Source of the DNA: Bradyrhizobiaceae bacterium
GTDB lineage: Bacteria > Pseudomonadota > Alphaproteobacteria > Rhizobiales > Xanthobacteraceae
Direction: 5' to 3'
Assembly (NCBI GenBank): GCA_003963145.1
Contig: RXJJ01000001.1
Location: forward strand, 53,923-117,922
Length of the DNA stretch: 64,000 nt
A program made the position numbers and the translations under genes. This document shows, piece after piece, positions 51,027-60,415 of the stretch (position 1 is its first letter; every line of letters starts with the position of its first letter). The notes under the pieces are model-generated. The model was not told the DNA's origin. It was given only the letters and a program-made list of their open reading frames with translations, and made no database searches.

Positions 51027-51623
51027 ATGAGAAACAACGTCACCGTGCTTTCACTATGCGTCCTGTTTTTGACGGGGCCAACCCAAATCGCACGATCGCA
51101 AACAACGGAGACTCCCCATCAGGTTACGCCGAATTCGGATGGCACGGCGAGCCAGCCCCCACAAAACGCGCCGCCACCCGCCGCAAACGATTCGGATAAA
51201 AACCCGCAAGCCAAATCCGGTTCCGGCACGAACGGAATTCCCGCGATCGTGATCGATAATGCCCAGGCGCAAGGCATCCTTGGCACGCAGGTCCGCAGCA
51301 ACACAGGCGAGGACATGGGCCGCATCGTCGATGTCATCGTCGACAAGCAGGCGCAGGCACGCGGGGTCGTCATCGATTTCGGCGGCTTCCTCGGCGTCGG
51401 AAGCCGGCAAATCGCCGTCGCGTGGAACGCGATCCGCTTCTCGCCGCAGGACAAGCTCGAATTCCTGGTTGTGGATTTTACGCGCGATCAGTTGCGCGCG
51501 GCACCGGCCTATAAATCCGGCGAACAGATCGTTTTGCTTGGACCGCCCAATAACAGCGCCGTAACGCCGGCCAATAATGCAGCGGCGAGTGTGACGCCCG
51601 ACAAAAAGCCAGCCGCGCAATAG
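51027..51623 (+). CDS. Exported PRC-barrel domain protein
   Basis: The 198-residue product has a Sec signal (RNNVTVLSLCVLFLTGPTQIARS), a Pro/Asn/Gln-rich low-complexity linker (about residues 25-75) and a PRC-barrel (about 80-155: GILGTQVRSNTGEDMGRIVDVIVDKQAQARGVVIDFGGFLGVGSRQIAVAWNAIRF). PRC barrels of this kind are common in rhizobial periplasmic proteins of unknown role. The ATG at 51027 matches the signal-peptide start; an in-frame GTG/ATG upstream would add a non-signal extension. Confidence 0.82.
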   Translation: MRNNVTVLSLCVLFLTGPTQIARSQTTETPHQVTPNSDGTASQPPQNAPPPAANDSDKNPQAKSGSGTNGIPAIVIDNAQAQGILGTQVRSNTGEDMGRIVDVIVDKQAQARGVVIDFGGFLGVGSRQIAVAWNAIRFSPQDKLEFLVVDFTRDQLRAAPAYKSGEQIVLLGPPNNSAVTPANNAAASVTPDKKPAAQ

Positions 51624-51636
51624 GCGGGCTTTGAGA

Positions 51637-52893
51637 ATGGATGCGCGCGGGCATGTGAAAAAGCCAAAATCAAAAGACGGTGGGACACGCGCAAGCTCGG
51701 CCATAAGCGCGAGAGGACTGGACTGGTTCGTCTTCTTCCTCGCCGATGTGCAGACAGGGTTCGGACCCTTTATCGCGGTCTATCTGACCGCGAACAAATG
51801 GAGCCAGTCCGATATCGGCCTGCTGCTCACGGTTGGCTCGCTGATCGTCTTGTTTGGGCAAATTCCAGCCGGCGCGCTTCTGGATTCGCTCACGACACCA
51901 TTGCGCGTCGCCGCGATTGCGGTCAGCGCGATCGGCCTGAGCGCGCTGATCTTTGCGCTCTCTCCGACCTATCTAGGTGCCTATACGTCACGCGTCATGC
52001 AGGCGAGCGCAAGTTGCGTGCTTGGCCCCGCCATCGCGGCGATCAGTCTTGGTCTTGTCGCGCGAAGCAAGGTCGCCGAGCGGCTCGGACGCAACGCATC
52101 ATTTGCCTCCATCGGCACCGCGCTGGCGGCGGCGACCATGGGGCTGTGCGGCTACTACATTTCCAATCGGGCGGTATTCTTCGTCACTGCGGCGCTCGCA
52201 GTGCCGGCCCTCATTGCGTTGTACTCCATCTCGCCCGGCGATATCGACGTGAAGCGGGCCCACGGCGGCGATAAGCAACGATTTTCCGGTCTGAAGGACG
52301 CGTTAAAATTCGCCGCTCAACACAAGACCGTTTTCGTCTTTGCGTTCTGCGTGTTTCTTTTTCACCTTGCGAATGCCGCGGTGCTGCCCATTATCGCCGG
52401 AAACCTGACACAGCGGTCGAGCAATACAGCAACGATCTACATCGCCGCCGCGATGCTGCTGCCGCAGTTTGTTGTTGCGGTGATTTCTCCCTGGGTGGGA
52501 CGAATGTCCCAGCGCTTCGGCCGCAAGATTTTTCTGCTGATCGGTTTTACCGCTCTTTCGGTCCGGATCGTCCTGACCAGTCATATCACCGATCCAGTGG
52601 TTATCGTCCTTATCCAGTCGATCGATGGAATCTCCGCCGCCATTCTCGGCGTTCTGGTGCCGGTCACGGTCGCCGACCTCGCGCAGGGCACCGGCCGCTT
52701 CAACACCGTTCAAGGCTTCATCGGATGCGCGATGGGTATCGGCGCATCGGTCAGCACGACCCTTGGCGGATTTCTGGCCGACCGCTACACCACATCAACC
52801 GCGCTCATGACGCTGGGGACGGTGGCCGCGGTCGCGACCATCGTGGTCTGGTTGACGATGCCGGAAACGCTGCGCGAAGACGACGACGCGTGA
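51637..52893 (+). CDS. Major facilitator superfamily transporter
   Basis: The 418-residue protein has twelve hydrophobic stretches in two halves and an MFS-type opening (WFVFFLADVQTGFGPFIAVYLTANKWSQSDIGLLLTVGSL). The cytoplasmic loop between helices 2 and 3 is weakly conserved. Family relatives are drug or metabolite exporters; the substrate is unknown. The ATG at 51637 is chosen over a TTG two codons before. It starts 13 bp after the PRC-barrel stop and may share its transcript. Confidence 0.87.
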   Translation: MDARGHVKKPKSKDGGTRASSAISARGLDWFVFFLADVQTGFGPFIAVYLTANKWSQSDIGLLLTVGSLIVLFGQIPAGALLDSLTTPLRVAAIAVSAIGLSALIFALSPTYLGAYTSRVMQASASCVLGPAIAAISLGLVARSKVAERLGRNASFASIGTALAAATMGLCGYYISNRAVFFVTAALAVPALIALYSISPGDIDVKRAHGGDKQRFSGLKDALKFAAQHKTVFVFAFCVFLFHLANAAVLPIIAGNLTQRSSNTATIYIAAAMLLPQFVVAVISPWVGRMSQRFGRKIFLLIGFTALSVRIVLTSHITDPVVIVLIQSIDGISAAILGVLVPVTVADLAQGTGRFNTVQGFIGCAMGIGASVSTTLGGFLADRYTTSTALMTLGTVAAVATIVVWLTMPETLREDDDA

Positions 52894-52932
52894 GGGATCG
52901 TCTATCGATTAGCCATAAATCAATTGATGTAA

Positions 52933-54000
52933 TCAGGCGCGCACCAGATGTGGACGGTACACGCCGGAGCTGCTCTGCGACGAGATCATGTCGCGGTACA
53001 GTGACAGATAATCCTGCGCCATGCGCATCGAGGTAAAGCGCTCCTCGAAACGCTTGCGCACCGCTTCCCTTGAAATCTGAGGCAGGTGATTGATGGCGCC
53101 GACAGCGCTGGTCTCATCCTCCACGACAAAGCCTGTCAGGCCATCCTCGATGATTTCCGGAACCGAGCCGCGATTATAGGCAATCACCGGTGTGCCGCAG
53201 GCCAGTGCCTCGATCATCACAAGGCCAAACGGCTCCGGCCAGTCGATCGGCACCAGCAGCGCCAGCGCGCCGCTGAGAAAATCCGGCTTCTGCGCGTCGG
53301 TAATTTCGCCGATGAAATCGACATGCGGCATGTTCATTAGCGGTTCGATTTCATCCTTGTAATAGTCGGCGTCGGCTCGGTCGATCTTGGCCGCGACTTT
53401 CAACGGCAGCCCGGCGCGCTCCGCAATCCTGATTGCCCGATCGACGCGCTTCTCCGGAGAAATGCGGCCAAGGAAGGCGAGATAGGACGGTTTGGCGGGC
53501 TGCGGTCTCAGCAGATTCTTCGGCAATCCGTGATGGATGGTCGCCGCCCAATTGGCTTTGGGGATCGGACGCCGCTGCGCGTTCGAAATCGATACCACCG
53601 GCACCGAGGAAAATGTTTCGAACACCGGCTGATGCTCGGGCAAATCAAGACGACCGTGCAGCGTGGTCACGAAAGGAACGCTTTGACGCATCATCACCGA
53701 GAAAGGATAATAATCGAGATGGAAATGCATGATGTCGAATTCCTCCGTGCGTCGCCGCACCCTTTCGATCATCATCATGTGCAGGGAATAAGGATCGCGC
53801 ACAGAACCATCGAGACGCAGCGCCTTTGGCCACATCGCCTCAAGCTTCGCACTGGTCGAGGAGTCTCCACTTGCGAACAGCGTCACTTCATGACCCAGCG
53901 CCACCAGCTCTTCCGTCAACCACGAAATGACCCGCTCGGTGCCTCCGTAAAGCTTTGGCGGAACGGCTTCGGTCAATGGCGAAATCTGGGCTATGCGCAC
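52933..54000 (-). CDS. Glycosyltransferase family 4 protein
   Basis: The 355-residue GT-B protein begins MRIAQISPLTEAVPPKLYGGTERVISWLTEELVALGHEVTLFASGDS, with the donor-site EX7E motif in EPFGLVMIEALACGTPVIAYNRGSVPEII. It should transfer a sugar from a nucleotide donor to a lipid, glycan or small acceptor. The start is GTG at 54000 after GAGG. It is divergent from an ABC exporter, across a long palindrome. Confidence 0.9.
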   Translation of the reverse strand: MRIAQISPLTEAVPPKLYGGTERVISWLTEELVALGHEVTLFASGDSSTSAKLEAMWPKALRLDGSVRDPYSLHMMMIERVRRRTEEFDIMHFHLDYYPFSVMMRQSVPFVTTLHGRLDLPEHQPVFETFSSVPVVSISNAQRRPIPKANWAATIHHGLPKNLLRPQPAKPSYLAFLGRISPEKRVDRAIRIAERAGLPLKVAAKIDRADADYYKDEIEPLMNMPHVDFIGEITDAQKPDFLSGALALLVPIDWPEPFGLVMIEALACGTPVIAYNRGSVPEIIEDGLTGFVVEDETSAVGAINHLPQISREAVRKRFEERFTSMRMAQDYLSLYRDMISSQSSSGVYRPHLVRA

Positions 54001-54029
54001 GGCATCCTCTCTTTCCGATCACAAAATTT

Positions 54030-54057
54030 TCACGTGCGCGTGAACACGCGCACGTGA
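54030..54057. repeat. 28-bp near-perfect palindrome between glycosyltransferase and ABC exporter
   Basis: TCACGTGCGCGTG and CACGCGCACGTGA are perfect 13-bp arms separated by AA. It lies 30 bp from the glycosyltransferase start and 110 bp from the ABC exporter start. Operator for the divergent pair, or a strong hairpin in the glycosyltransferase leader. Confidence 0.6.
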
Positions 54058-54167
54058 TCACATCGACCGTTGAAAAGACAACATCGACAAAGTTCAATCG
54101 TTCCTGCGACGCAACAATCTCGCAAATCGCGTGTTGTGTTTTTCGCAAACAATCGAAGGACGCACGA

Positions 54168-55919
54168 ATGAGTGATCTCACCCGCCGCGCCAAAAGCCCG
54201 ATTGCCTATCTTTGGCACTACGTCGTGCGCCGTCCCGTGTCTCACGCAGCCATCCTATGTGCTGTATGCGCGGCTGTTGCCTGTTCCGTGAGCACACAAT
54301 ACGGGATCAAGATGCTGGTCGACGCGCTGACCACACAAAGCTACTCGCCCTGGACCGCCTTCGCCGTGCTGGTATCCCTCATCGCGGCCGACAACATGTT
54401 CTGGCGCATCGGGAGCCTGATCGCGAGTTACACTTTTGTGCAGGTGACTGGCGACGTTCGCAAAGATCTCTTCCGCCATCTGACACAGCACTCGCACAGC
54501 TATTTTTCGGAAAAGCTGCCCGGTGTACTCACCAGCCGCATTACCGCGACATCCAACGCCACCTTCACCATCGAAAACATGTTCGTCTGGAATGTGCTGC
54601 CGCCCTGTCTTGCGTCGGCCGGAGCCATTGCCTTTCTGGCCTCGGTTAACCTGGCAATGGCGGGATTTTTGCTCTGCACAGCGGGCATCATCGTGGTGCT
54701 GCTGTTCCGTTATGCCTCGAAGGGAAAACCGCTGCATCACGAATTTGCCGACAAGGCTGCCCGTGTTGACGGCGAAATGGTGGACGTGATCGGCAACATG
54801 GGGCTGGTCAAGGCGTTCAGCGGCGTCGGCCGCGAGCATGCCCGCTTCGATCAGACCGTACAGCATGAGCTGAGCGCACGGCGCAAAAGCCTTCTGCATC
54901 TGGAGCGTCTGCGTGTCGCGCACGCCATCGCGACCATTGTCCTGACACTCGCGCTTCTGGCATGGGCAATCGATCTGTGGCAGCGCGGGTCGATCAGCCC
55001 GGGCGATGTCGTCATGGTATGCTCGCTCGGCATTTCAGTGCTCAGCGCAACGCGCGACCTTGCCGTCGCCCTGGTTGACGTCACCCAGCATTTCGCGCGC
55101 CTGTCCGAAGCCATCGCAACCCTGCTTGTGCCGCATCAGCTCTCCGATCACCCGGAGGCGGTGCCCTTCGTTCATCGAAGCGCGGATATTCGTTTCGACA
55201 GCGTCAACTTCGCCTATCCCGGCAAGGCCGATTTGTTTCGCCAGTTCGATCTTTACATTCGCCCCGGCGAACGCGTCGGCCTGGTCGGTCCCTCGGGCGG
55301 CGGGAAGTCGTCGCTGTTTTCGCTCTTGCAGCGTTTTTACGATGTGCAGAGCGGACAGATTTCGATCGATGGGCAGCCGATCAACCGCATTACGCAGGAA
55401 AGCCTGTGGTCCGCCATTGCCACCGTGCCGCAGGATACGGCTCTCTTTAACCGGTCGCTGCTCGAGAATATCCGCTATGGCCGGCCGGATGCGAGCGACG
55501 AGGATGTGTGGCGCGCGGCTCTGGATGCGCGCTGCGATTTCATCAGCACGCTGCCCGGCGGCCTCAGCACCGTCGTCGGCGACCGAGGGCTGCTTCTATC
55601 CGGCGGTCAACGCCAGCGCATCTCGATCGCGCGCGCTTTCCTGAAAAATTCGCCGATCCTGCTGCTCGATGAAGCGACGTCCGCGCTCGACACCGACTCG
55701 GAAGAAGCGATCCGCGACGCCCTGAACCGGTTGATGGAAGGCCGCACCGTACTCGCCATCGCGCACCGGCTTTCGACGCTGCGCAACTTCGACCGGATCG
55801 TCGTGATCGAGAATGGCAAGATCCTGGAGGATGGTCCGCCATCGTCGCTGATCGAACAAGGCGGCCATTTCAGCCGTCTTATCCGCAAGGAAGTCGCGGT
55901 TTTTAAGTCGGCGGCCTAG
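54168..55919 (+). CDS. ABC exporter, fused membrane and ATPase domains (MsbA/MDR type)
   Basis: The 583-residue half-transporter has a six-helix membrane domain (about residues 20-310) and an ATPase domain (about 340-575) with Walker A GPSGGGKSSL, signature LLSGGQRQRISIARAF, Walker B ILLLDEATSALD and H-loop His in LAIAHRLST. It works as a homodimer exporting a lipid, glycan, peptide or drug. The ATG at 54168 follows GAAGGA. It is divergent from a GT4 enzyme, so export of a glycosylated product is possible. Confidence 0.9.
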   Translation: MSDLTRRAKSPIAYLWHYVVRRPVSHAAILCAVCAAVACSVSTQYGIKMLVDALTTQSYSPWTAFAVLVSLIAADNMFWRIGSLIASYTFVQVTGDVRKDLFRHLTQHSHSYFSEKLPGVLTSRITATSNATFTIENMFVWNVLPPCLASAGAIAFLASVNLAMAGFLLCTAGIIVVLLFRYASKGKPLHHEFADKAARVDGEMVDVIGNMGLVKAFSGVGREHARFDQTVQHELSARRKSLLHLERLRVAHAIATIVLTLALLAWAIDLWQRGSISPGDVVMVCSLGISVLSATRDLAVALVDVTQHFARLSEAIATLLVPHQLSDHPEAVPFVHRSADIRFDSVNFAYPGKADLFRQFDLYIRPGERVGLVGPSGGGKSSLFSLLQRFYDVQSGQISIDGQPINRITQESLWSAIATVPQDTALFNRSLLENIRYGRPDASDEDVWRAALDARCDFISTLPGGLSTVVGDRGLLLSGGQRQRISIARAFLKNSPILLLDEATSALDTDSEEAIRDALNRLMEGRTVLAIAHRLSTLRNFDRIVVIENGKILEDGPPSSLIEQGGHFSRLIRKEVAVFKSAA

Positions 55920-55974
55920 CCATGTGATTAAAATCTACCAGACAAATTCGACGCGGAGGCTCCATAGAAAGCCT

Positions 55975-55988
55975 GTGACCACGGTCAC
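55975..55988. repeat. Palindrome between the convergent ABC exporter and treY genes
   Basis: GTGACC-AC-GGTCAC in the 108-bp gap between two gene ends. It may be part of a terminator for either gene, though no U-run is attached. Confidence 0.3.
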
Positions 55989-56027
55989 CAAACGTCCGTC
56001 ACGTGAGCATCGAAAATGCTATATGTT

Positions 56028-58793
56028 TCAGGCGATTTCCATCCCCCGAATTCTCGCCCTCAAACATGCTGCCGGAATATATTCGAACAGGGTCTTGAAA
56101 GGCATTTTGTCCTCGCCGGCGACGCCGTCCTCGAGTTCGAAAGCCGATAGATCCACAAAGCCTTCCAGACGATCGGTGTTCCAACCCCGTCCCTCGTCTG
56201 TAACCGAGGCCAGGTGACGGGCCACTGCAATTATGACTGCCTTCTCATTGTAGGTTCGCGCAAACGCGATGACGTGAGCGGCATCCGGCCCGCAGCTTTG
56301 AAGCGGCCGATAGCCACCCCGCGTAAACACCTCGGGCGACGATCGGCGCAAATCAAGCAAGGCTTTTGTCCATGCCAGCTTGACCCGTCCGTTGTCCCAC
56401 GTCGCTACAAGGTTAGCCCAGTCCGGTTGATCCGTAGTGTCGAGAAAAGATTCACGCGCCCGAAAATCCACCGGCCTTCTATTGTCCGGATCGACAAGCG
56501 ACAAATCCCAGAATTCTGTGCCTTGGTAGAAATCCGGAACACCCGGCATCGTCGCTTTCAAGGTGATTTGACTTAGTGAATTGAGCGCACCGAGCAATGA
56601 CATGCGCCGGGCGAATGTGGAAAAGGACACGAGAAATTCCGCCGATCGCGTTTCATCGAGTATTGCGCCGACAAATTCGTCAACTCCCTTCTCATAAGCC
56701 GCGTGCGGGTTCAGCCAGCTTGTTTCGAGTTTTGCTTCCCGCGCAGCTTTCAAGGCATAGGCCTTCATGCGCATAACAAAGCTCTCATCAATACGCTGTG
56801 GCCAGGCGCCGATGAGCGCCTGATATAGCATATACTCGAATGCAGGCGACGGAGCCCGCACACTGCCGTTCGTGAAGACATGGGGCGCATTCAACGTTTT
56901 CCATCGCCCAACGAGATGAGACCATTCTCCCGCAACTTCGGAAAGCGCCGCTATTCGCGCACGCGCATCCTCGCCGCGTTTGGTGTCGTGGGTTGCAGTC
57001 GAAGTCATGCCGTGAGGCAGCTGCGCGACCCGCGCGCTCATCTGATTATGAAAATCAGCAACAGACAGGTCGTACACCTCAGGACTACCGCCGACTTCAT
57101 TAAGAGCAATGAGGCGGTGGTAGCGGTAAAAAGCCGTATCCTCGAGCGATTTGGCCATCATCGGCCCGGTGAACTGCTGAACTTTCAGGGCGAACCGGCG
57201 GATACGCAGTTTGCCTGTCGCCGTACTTCCCCGCTTTGTGAGGTCCAGCGTCAAAACGTCACGCAGAAAATCGAAAATTCCGTCGTCGGCGTCGAACCAG
57301 TCCGCCCGCGCCTTCTCGATTGTTTGCGAAATCAGATCCCGATCTGTCGGCGAGACCGACGTCGCGGTGACATAGGTGCGATAGATCGGAAAATGCAGCA
57401 CATAAAGTTCGAATGCCCGACGCAGGCTCGCAGCGGAAAAGTCGCGTGTCGTATAATGGCCGCTTGCAATGCGTGCGAGAAGTCGCGCCAGCACCGTGAA
57501 TTCGCTGGCGAGTAGCGTTTCGAGAACCCGGCGCTTGGACTCGAATAGCACGGGAGAAAAAACAGGCGAGATATTGCTCGCCTGCCGCCACGCTTCGTCG
57601 AGAAGCTCCATCCCTTTGTTATCGATGAAAAGCCGCGTAATGACATTGAGCCATTCGTAGCCGGTGGTCCCATGAACTCCGGGAAAACTCTCCAGCTTTT
57701 CATCCTCGCCCAGGATTTTCTCGATCAGAACGTAAAATGGCTCGCGCGAGCCGTTGCGCGCATCTTGGATCAGCCGATTTAATTTCAGGCAATACTGCTG
57801 CGGATCGCGCAGGCCATCGATATGATCGAGCCGAACGCCCTGAATTTTATCTTCTGCGATAACACGATGGAGGAGACGATGAACGCGTTCGAAGGTTGAC
57901 GCATCCTCGACGCGCAGGCCGGCAAGACTGTTGACATCAAAGAAACGCCGATAGTTGATTTCGCTGGTCGCAAGTCTCCAATGGCCAAGGCGATAGTGCT
58001 GCCGTTCGAGCAGATTGTGAAGCAGACGAATTTGAGCAGTCCGACCGACACCCGTTCTATAAGCGTCGAGGCCCCGTTCGATAATGCCGGCTGTCCCTTT
58101 GATGGATTTTAGCGCGGCCTTGAACTGAGGTGCCTCGGTTCGGTTTGGTCTGTGCAATCCGGTATAATAAGCCGCCAGATTGAGAATTTCTTGCCCGGTA
58201 TTGCTATCATCCGCACCTGCGTCGCTGATCAGGGCACGCAAGATTTGACTGTATCGTTCCGGAGCGATCGGCAAACGGTGCTCGAAATACCATGCCGAAA
58301 AGCTTCCTTCTTCCTCGTCGTATCGCAAGGAAATATCGCCGTTTTCAAGCGCAACGCCATATGACGTTCCAAGAATCGGCAACAACACGCCGCCATGCGA
58401 ACGATGGGATAGCATATCCCAGTCGATGTCGAACGACTTCGCGTAGGGAGACTCCTTTCCCCATTCCAGAACGTCCAGCCACCAGCCATTGTCCGCGAAG
58501 TGAACTCCCATATGGTTCGGGACAAAATCGAGGATGAGCCCGAGGTGATTGGCCTTCAAAACTTCGCTCAGCCGGGCAAAGCCGGCTTCCCCTCCAAGCT
58601 CCGGATTGAGCTGGTTATGATCGATAATGTCATAGCCGTGCGTGCTGCCCTTGCGTGCCATCATAAAAGGCGAGGCATAGACGTGCGTGATGCCGAGCAA
58701 TTTCAGATAGGAAGCAATGGCCGCTGCGTCATCGAAGGTAAATTGTGAATTGAATTGCAGGCGATACGTCGACAGAGGAATATCAGACCGCAT
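56028..58793 (-). CDS. treY: Malto-oligosyltrehalose synthase
   Basis: The 921-residue GH13 protein begins IPLSTYRLQFNSQFTFDDAAAIASYLKLLGITHVYASPFM and shows GYDIIDHNQLNPELGG and DFVPNHMGV. The catalytic Asp is in GVRLDHIDGLRDP and the catalytic Glu in VLIEKILGEDE. Closing motifs are GTEFWDLSLVDPDNRRPVDF. It converts the reducing-end bond of malto-oligosaccharides to an alpha,alpha-1,1 linkage, the first step of the TreY-TreZ trehalose route. Length and motifs are normal. TreZ and GlgX are absent from the window, which is unusual for a treY locus. ATG at 58793, with an in-frame TTG one codon earlier. Confidence 0.95.
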   Translation of the reverse strand: MRSDIPLSTYRLQFNSQFTFDDAAAIASYLKLLGITHVYASPFMMARKGSTHGYDIIDHNQLNPELGGEAGFARLSEVLKANHLGLILDFVPNHMGVHFADNGWWLDVLEWGKESPYAKSFDIDWDMLSHRSHGGVLLPILGTSYGVALENGDISLRYDEEEGSFSAWYFEHRLPIAPERYSQILRALISDAGADDSNTGQEILNLAAYYTGLHRPNRTEAPQFKAALKSIKGTAGIIERGLDAYRTGVGRTAQIRLLHNLLERQHYRLGHWRLATSEINYRRFFDVNSLAGLRVEDASTFERVHRLLHRVIAEDKIQGVRLDHIDGLRDPQQYCLKLNRLIQDARNGSREPFYVLIEKILGEDEKLESFPGVHGTTGYEWLNVITRLFIDNKGMELLDEAWRQASNISPVFSPVLFESKRRVLETLLASEFTVLARLLARIASGHYTTRDFSAASLRRAFELYVLHFPIYRTYVTATSVSPTDRDLISQTIEKARADWFDADDGIFDFLRDVLTLDLTKRGSTATGKLRIRRFALKVQQFTGPMMAKSLEDTAFYRYHRLIALNEVGGSPEVYDLSVADFHNQMSARVAQLPHGMTSTATHDTKRGEDARARIAALSEVAGEWSHLVGRWKTLNAPHVFTNGSVRAPSPAFEYMLYQALIGAWPQRIDESFVMRMKAYALKAAREAKLETSWLNPHAAYEKGVDEFVGAILDETRSAEFLVSFSTFARRMSLLGALNSLSQITLKATMPGVPDFYQGTEFWDLSLVDPDNRRPVDFRARESFLDTTDQPDWANLVATWDNGRVKLAWTKALLDLRRSSPEVFTRGGYRPLQSCGPDAAHVIAFARTYNEKAVIIAVARHLASVTDEGRGWNTDRLEGFVDLSAFELEDGVAGEDKMPFKTLFEYIPAACLRARIRGMEIA

Positions 58794-58841
58794 CAAACGG
58801 GAACCTTTTCAATCGCCAGGAAGCATACCGAGTATTGGTCG

Positions 58842-58856
58842 GCGCTTTAAAAGCGC
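58842..58856. promoter_or_regulatory. Inverted repeat upstream of treY
   Basis: GCGCTTT-A-AAAGCGC in the 167-bp gap between treY and the acyl-CoA synthetase end. It may serve the treY promoter or mark the end of the catabolic operon. Confidence 0.35.
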
Positions 58857-58960
58857 ACCGCCTTCTCGGGGCCCCAACTGAAGAATGGCAATTTCGTAGT
58901 TTTGTTCCCAGGAGAACGGAGTCACACTGTCATTCAACCTGACGCTAAAGACTCCGGCGA

Positions 58961-60415
58961 TCAGGCGATCTTTCCGGCGATGATGCTTTCCCGCAAAAGA
59001 CGCCGGTCTCCTTTGCCTGAACGGCCCAGCGGAATCTCACGTCCGAAGTGATAAATGTCCGGCCGCTTGAAACGGTCCAGCCGCTCGCTGAGCCAGTCAC
59101 GCAGTCCGCTTTCATCGAGGGATGCACCGGGTTTCGGTACGACCAGAACGTGGATTCTCTCGCCTAGCAATTGATCCGGAACTCCGGCGGTCAGCACGTC
59201 AGCCACATCGGGATGACGCATGATAATGTGATCGAGTTCAAGCGGCGCGATCTTGTTTCCGCCGCGCGAAATCAGTTCCTTGGCCCGGCCGACCAGTTCG
59301 ACCGTTCCGTCATGGCGTTCACGCGCGACATCGCCCGTTTTGAAGAACTTGCCGGAGAAAGCGGATGCCGTCAGTTCCGGCTCATTCAGATATCCGTTCA
59401 TTATGAAAGGTGTCTTGATCTGAAGTTCTCCCGCCTCGCCCTTTAGAACGTGTTCACCCTGCTCATCGACAATCCGGAATTCGATTTCGGGCGCCGGCAA
59501 ACCGATGCCGCCCTTGTTTGTATTGCTATCTGCGATTGACATGAAGTCGGACGTGCAGGTCTCGGTTAACCCGTAAATATCCACGATCTGCGCTCCGGGA
59601 AACATATCCAGCACCGATCCGATCAACGTATTTGCCAGCGGCTCCCCTCCAGTCAGCAGGCGAGGAGAAGACAAAGGCCGGGGCATTGCCTGGCGTTCGT
59701 TCAGCAGACTGCGGATCATCGTCGGTACCACCGCCAGGTTTGCAACCGCGTAACGCGACGATGCGTCCCAAATCGTTGCCGGCGAGAATTTCCGGCGTAT
59801 CAGAAGATGCCCGCCCTCCTGCAGCGTCAGAAGTGAAAACCAGATCCCGAAGCTGAAGGTAATTTGCAGAACCAGCAGGGACATCGCCGCCGGGCTGAAG
59901 CGAAGGCGGCTTTGATTGGCATCGAGCTTGCCGCTGAACGCGGCATGCGACAGAATCACACCTTTCGGTTTACCGGTTGAGCCGGAGGTCAGGACAATCA
60001 GGGCAGCTCCCTGAAGATCGGACGACCAGATTTCCGGCTGGCTTGCCAGCATATCGATTGTGTCGCCGTCGACCACGGCGGCGGGCCGAACGGACGATAA
60101 AGCTTCCAAAAGAACCTGCGCCGGTGTATCGCGATGCAGAGGGACCACGACGCCGCCGGCAAGCCACACCGCCTGAAAGGCAACGATATCTCTGGCCCTG
60201 TTGGCGACTTTGACAATGACAGGCGCATGCCGAGGAAGGCCGCTTGCACGAAGCTCACGCGCCAGTCCCTCTGCCCGCTGACCGAATTCGGCATAGGATA
60301 GCGCGTCGTCTTCATCGCTGACGGCAGTCAGCGCTGCAAACCGCTGGCAGGATAATGCGAGTCTATCGGCCAACGAATTAGCCACGTCCCGACTCTCCCG
60401 ACGTAAATCTGGCAT
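58961..60415 (-). CDS. AMP-dependent acyl-CoA synthetase/ligase
   Basis: The 484-residue ANL-superfamily protein has the P-loop LIVLTSGSTGKPKGVILSH, the adenylate motif DIYGLTETCTS and the hinge/C-terminal motifs FKTGDVARERHDGTVELVGRAKELISRGGNKIAPLELD. It should activate a carboxylic acid to its CoA thioester. The catalytic Lys near the C-terminus is probably in PLGRSGKGDRRLL. The ATG at 60415 overlaps the enoyl-CoA hydratase end by 38 bp. It is the last gene of the operon. Confidence 0.9.
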   Translation of the reverse strand: MPDLRRESRDVANSLADRLALSCQRFAALTAVSDEDDALSYAEFGQRAEGLARELRASGLPRHAPVIVKVANRARDIVAFQAVWLAGGVVVPLHRDTPAQVLLEALSSVRPAAVVDGDTIDMLASQPEIWSSDLQGAALIVLTSGSTGKPKGVILSHAAFSGKLDANQSRLRFSPAAMSLLVLQITFSFGIWFSLLTLQEGGHLLIRRKFSPATIWDASSRYAVANLAVVPTMIRSLLNERQAMPRPLSSPRLLTGGEPLANTLIGSVLDMFPGAQIVDIYGLTETCTSDFMSIADSNTNKGGIGLPAPEIEFRIVDEQGEHVLKGEAGELQIKTPFIMNGYLNEPELTASAFSGKFFKTGDVARERHDGTVELVGRAKELISRGGNKIAPLELDHIIMRHPDVADVLTAGVPDQLLGERIHVLVVPKPGASLDESGLRDWLSERLDRFKRPDIYHFGREIPLGRSGKGDRRLLRESIIAGKIA

